IMG/VR virus record: IMGVR_UViG_3300044491_002832
Coordinates: 1 to 34,578 of that record
DNA length: 34,578 nt
From: a virus
Strand: one strand, 5' to 3'
Shown: positions 32,732 through 34,578 of the stretch, piece after piece
Numbering within the stretch: the first letter of the stretch is position 1
How the letters are laid out: every line of letters starts with the position of its first letter
Translations under genes and position numbers: made by a program
Notes under the pieces: generated by a model
The model's database searches: none
What the model saw: the letters and a program-made list of their open reading frames with translations, nothing else
What the model was told of the DNA's origin: nothing

Positions 32732-32919
32732 ATGGCACTCATTATAAAAAATATAAAATACAACCAGTAGAGTTTGCCCAAGCTAACGAACTCAACTACT
32801 GTGAGTCAAATATTATTAAGTATGCTGTTAGACATAAAGACAAGAATGGCAAGTCTGATGTTCTAAAGATCATACATTACGCTGAGCTATTACTAGAGTT
32901 AGAATACTCTGATAAATGA
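32707..32919 (+). CDS. DUF3310 family protein
   Basis: A 70-residue protein with the DUF3310 pattern: VDGTHYKKYKIQPVEFAQAN, ELNYCESNIIKYAVRHKDKN, GKSDVLKIIHYAELLLELE. This family includes T7 gp1.7-related phage proteins linked to nucleotide metabolism; this version contains little more than the conserved core. Whether it has kinase activity cannot be judged. Ribosome site AGGAGG immediately precedes the ATG at good spacing, the strongest in this operon. Confidence 0.85.
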   Translation: MSATKKQVDGTHYKKYKIQPVEFAQANELNYCESNIIKYAVRHKDKNGKSDVLKIIHYAELLLELEYSDK

Positions 32920-33224
32920 AACACCTTGATCAGTTTGGGCAGATCGATACGTTAAAATATGCTGATGCTATAAGCAAAATTGCAACTCACAAAGGACGCA
33001 TTCAATATCTTCACGATGTAGATGAAAAATTTTACGATTTGTTGTATCTTCTAGCTATGCAAATGGGAATACCAAATACCATTGCCCAGCTCCCAACTCG
33101 GGAAAAAAGAAAAAAGGCATGGGAGGAACTACCAGAGCATAACAGAACTATGAAAGGCATGAAACAGATGGTCTATCATAGAGTAGTTAGGAAATTTAAA
33201 AATGAAAGGCGTAAATCACTATAA
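32916..33224 (+). CDS. Unknown basic helical protein (102 aa)
   Basis: A 102-residue protein, overlapping DUF3310 by ATGA. It is helical throughout (DTLKYADAISKIATHKGRIQ, DEKFYDLLYLLAMQMGIPNT) with a strongly basic C-terminus (KQMVYHRVVRKFKNERRKSL) that suggests nucleic-acid binding. No named family is recognised. Its last 23 bases overlap the next small gene. Confidence 0.65.
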   Translation: MKHLDQFGQIDTLKYADAISKIATHKGRIQYLHDVDEKFYDLLYLLAMQMGIPNTIAQLPTREKRKKAWEELPEHNRTMKGMKQMVYHRVVRKFKNERRKSL

Positions 33225-33381
33225 GAAGGACGGTACTCTCCACAGAGGTGGCACACACAAAATGCCCGATGGCAGTCTGCACTCTGGAACAAAACACTCT
33301 TCTAAAAGTGTTAAGCTTTTTCATTACGGAGAGTTATCTGACAAAGCAAAAACAAAAGCAAAAAAATATTGGAGAAGATAA
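33202..33381 (+). CDS. Small phage protein of the MKGVxHYxKDG type (59 aa)
   Basis: ATG 33202, TAA 33379-33381. The product MKGVNHYKKDGTLHRGGTHK continues MPDGSLHSGTKHSSKSVKLF and ends HYGELSDKAKTKAKKYWRR. I recognise this as a recurrent small protein type in marine phages, with paired HY-KDG and H-MPDG-LHSG motifs, role unknown but often near head or packaging genes. It is coupled to the next gene by TAATG. The recurring motif makes it well supported despite its size. Confidence 0.75.
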   Translation: MKGVNHYKKDGTLHRGGTHKMPDGSLHSGTKHSSKSVKLFHYGELSDKAKTKAKKYWRR

Positions 33382-33455
33382 TGGGCTATGGAAAAATGGG
33401 CTACGGAAAAGCCAAGAAAACAAAAAAAACTAAAAAGAAAGGTAAGAAGAAGTAA
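33381..33455 (+). CDS. Tiny lysine-rich protein (24 aa)
   Basis: ATG 33381 overlaps the previous stop (TAATG), and its own TAA overlaps the next ATG in the same way. The product starts MGYGKMGYGK, a duplicated pentapeptide, followed by a run of Lys and Thr. About half of the residues are lysine. Both precise junctions support real translation. Possible nucleic-acid-binding or virion DNA-condensing peptide. Confidence 0.55.
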   Translation: MGYGKMGYGKAKKTKKTKKKGKKK

Positions 33456-33580
33456 TGCCTTTTAAAAAATACTCAGCCAAGCAAAAGAAATTGGCAAGAG
33501 TTGCATCGCCAAGAAATAAAATAACAGGTGCTGACTTTAAGAAATTAAAACGCAAGAAAAATGGTAAAAAGAAAGCCTAA
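33455..33580 (+). CDS. Small lysine-rich protein (41 aa)
   Basis: The product MPFKKYSAKQKKLARVASPR continues NKITGADFKKLKRKKNGKKK. The motif SAKQKKLARVASPRNKITGADF is familiar to me from small phage proteins of unknown function. It is strongly basic. It starts at a TAATG junction and overlaps the next gene by 20 bases. Confidence 0.65.
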   Translation: MPFKKYSAKQKKLARVASPRNKITGADFKKLKRKKNGKKKA

Positions 33581-33755
33581 AGCAAAGTCTAAAGTAAACT
33601 CTGCTGGCAACTATACCAAACCTACCATGCGTAGAAATTTGTTTAATCAAATTAAAGCAGGATCAAAAGGCGGAAGAGCTGGACAGTGGTCAGCAAGAAA
33701 AGCCCAAATGTTAGCTAAAATGTATAAAGCAAGAGGCGGAGGTTATAAAAAATGA
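33561..33755 (+). CDS. Small basic phage protein (64 aa)
   Basis: A 64-residue very basic protein. After a Lys-rich start it has NYTKPTMRRNLFNQIKAGSK and GGRAGQWSARKAQMLAKMYK, ending GGGYKK. The K-GGRAGQWSARKAQ-LA form recurs in phage small proteins near structural genes; function unknown. ATGA overlap with the next gene. Probably binds DNA or RNA or helps head assembly, by charge alone. Confidence 0.7.
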   Translation: MVKRKPKAKSKVNSAGNYTKPTMRRNLFNQIKAGSKGGRAGQWSARKAQMLAKMYKARGGGYKK

Positions 33756-33895
33756 TTGGAAGATTATTTGATAAATTTGTTGAGTGGACTTTAAATAGAC
33801 AAGATCAATATCATACAGATAAAGCAAAAAGAAAAGCACCAACAAGAAAAAGAACTTCAAGAGTTAGAAGAAGAGCTAACGCTAAGAAGAAGTAA
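33752..33895 (+). CDS. Small Arg/Lys-rich protein (47 aa)
   Basis: ATG 33752 overlaps the previous TGA. The product MIGRLFDKFVEWTLNRQDQY is an amphipathic N-terminal helix, followed by a basic arginine-rich tail (KRTSRVRRRANAKKK). The tail resembles nucleic-acid-binding peptides. It is followed three bases later by the next start. No family recognised. Confidence 0.6.
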   Translation: MIGRLFDKFVEWTLNRQDQYHTDKAKRKAPTRKRTSRVRRRANAKKK

Positions 33896-33898
33896 ACA

Positions 33899-34141
33899 AT
33901 GGCATTAAAGAAAACCCAAAAGTCTTTGATTAAATGGACTAAACAAAAGTGGAGAACTGCTAGTGGTAAAAAATCTAGCAAGACTGGTGAAGTTTATGCC
34001 CCAGCAAAGACTATAGCAAAGCTAAAATCTACACCTAAAGGTAGAAAAAAGTTAGCACAGGCAAATCGGGTAAAAAGAAAAGCAACCGCAAAAGGCAAAC
34101 AACACGCCAAACACGGACTGCATAAAGGAATGAAGAGATAA
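33899..34141 (+). CDS. DUF5872-like basic protein (80 aa)
   Basis: An 80-residue basic protein with KSLIKWTKQKWRTASGKKSS, TGEVYAPAKTIAKLKSTPKG and RKKLAQANRVKRKATAKGKQ, ending HAKHGLHKGMKR. This matches my memory of the DUF5872-type family of phage and large-virus small proteins, in which W-TKQKWRT-SGKKS is the core. Function unknown; the charge suggests DNA contact. TAATG junction with the next gene. Confidence 0.75.
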   Translation: MALKKTQKSLIKWTKQKWRTASGKKSSKTGEVYAPAKTIAKLKSTPKGRKKLAQANRVKRKATAKGKQHAKHGLHKGMKR

Positions 34142-34485
34142 TGGCTTCAGTCAAAGATACAAAAAGAGTTGCTGGTGGTGTAGTTTACAGAGGTAAAAAA
34201 TATCCCGGCTTTAACAAACCAAGAAGGAATACAGGATCAAGTAAGCACAAGATGGAGGTCTTGGCTAAAAAGGGTAATGAAATTAAAGTTGTCAGATTCG
34301 GTCATAAAGATTATGGGCATAACTATTCTGCTGAAGCTAGGAAGTCTTATCTTGCAAGATCCGGGGGAATCAAAGACAAATCAGGCAGGCTTACAAAGAA
34401 TGATAAGTTCTCTGCGAACTATTGGGCGAGGAAAAAGCTCTGGGCGGGTAGCGGAGGAAGTAAGAAAAGCCCTAGCAAGAAATGA
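34141..34485 (+). CDS. Basic phage protein with HKM-VLAKKG-E-K-VRFG motif (114 aa)
   Basis: A 114-residue basic protein. The core SSKHKMEVLAKKGNEIKVVR followed by FGHKDYGHNYSAEARKSYLA and NDKFSANYWARKKLWAG is a pattern common in phages (DUF6321-like, by memory). These proteins usually lie next to head or packaging genes. The Lys/Ser/Gly tail is low-complexity. It overlaps the next gene by ATGA. Confidence 0.7.
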   Translation: MASVKDTKRVAGGVVYRGKKYPGFNKPRRNTGSSKHKMEVLAKKGNEIKVVRFGHKDYGHNYSAEARKSYLARSGGIKDKSGRLTKNDKFSANYWARKKLWAGSGGSKKSPSKK

Positions 34486-34578
34486 AAATGTTCCTTACAG
34501 AGTTCCAAAAGGATGATCGAATCCATGAGGGACCTGTTATTCACGCAGTCAGTCAAGAGAAAGCAGAAGAGGTAGCAG
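34482..34578 (+). CDS. Unknown phage protein, 3' partial
   Basis: ATG 34482 overlaps the previous TGA, and the frame stays open to the window end. The visible part is MKMFLTEFQKDDRIHEGPVI then HAVSQEKAEEVA. Too short to name. It looks soluble and acidic, unlike the lysine-rich genes before it. Confidence 0.6.
   Translation, partial: MKMFLTEFQKDDRIHEGPVIHAVSQEKAEEVA

Overview
The window is about 34.6 kb of a low-GC, tightly packed genome that reads as a tailed, podovirus-like temperate phage, probably of a marine bacterium. The evidence is a tyrosine integrase, an Erf/YqaJ recombination pair, DnaB and a phage initiator-like protein, tail fibres with an S74 chaperone and MRI/GIGTTSP repeats, a nozzle-like protein, a lambda-J-like fibre and a 2642-residue internal virion protein. 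The marine assignment is inferred from the style of the fibres and small proteins and from base composition; no host gene is present to prove it. No terminase, portal, major capsid protein or recognisable endolysin is present, so the window is part of a larger genome.

Layout. Bases 1-2945 (+) hold two tail fibre genes, the first cut by the window edge. A freestanding endonuclease VII-type gene (2998-3402) follows, bracketed by two stem-loops with different stem sequences and a shared loop. Bases 3437-4254 hold small, partly membrane-bound proteins. Bases 4235-8979 (+) are the most striking part: an overlapping run of CsgF, lipoprotein CsgG, a secreted curlin-like protein, a FecR-domain protein ending in a curlin-like repeat, and a CHASE2-adenylate/guanylate cyclase with all catalytic residues. 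Virion genes resume at 8981 with a holin and run through tail and internal virion proteins to 25284.

From 25355 to 29799 all genes are on the minus strand: integrase, small unknown proteins, a PD-(D/E)XK protein, a DUF1289-type protein, a protein with an SSB-like acidic tip, a putative ribbon-helix-helix protein, a lambda-exonuclease-type nuclease and an Erf-type annealing protein. A good sigma70-like promoter (26577-26605) lies ahead of the integrase cassette. A short divergent region (29800-29900) carries a perfect 8-bp inverted repeat that looks like an operator. Rightward of it lie a replication initiator-like gene with an internal 21-bp-period GC-rich direct repeat (candidate origin), DnaB, a Ref-like HNH protein, a DUF3310 protein, and a nested series of very short lysine-rich ORFs running to the right edge.

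How it may work together: the divergent region would control the choice between lysogeny/recombination and replication; the rightward genes replicate DNA and lead into morphogenesis outside the window; the virion genes build a short tail with fibres and an ejectable internal core. The curli-like module is inferred to build an outer-membrane CsgG/CsgF pore that exports a phage-encoded fibre protein, with an envelope FecR protein and a membrane cyclase possibly linking envelope state to cyclic nucleotide signalling. Roles in egress, biofilm or aggregation, superinfection exclusion or lysogen surface change are all open. Coding density is very high; no stretch over 300 bases lacks a gene, and no tRNA, CRISPR array or insertion sequence was recognised.
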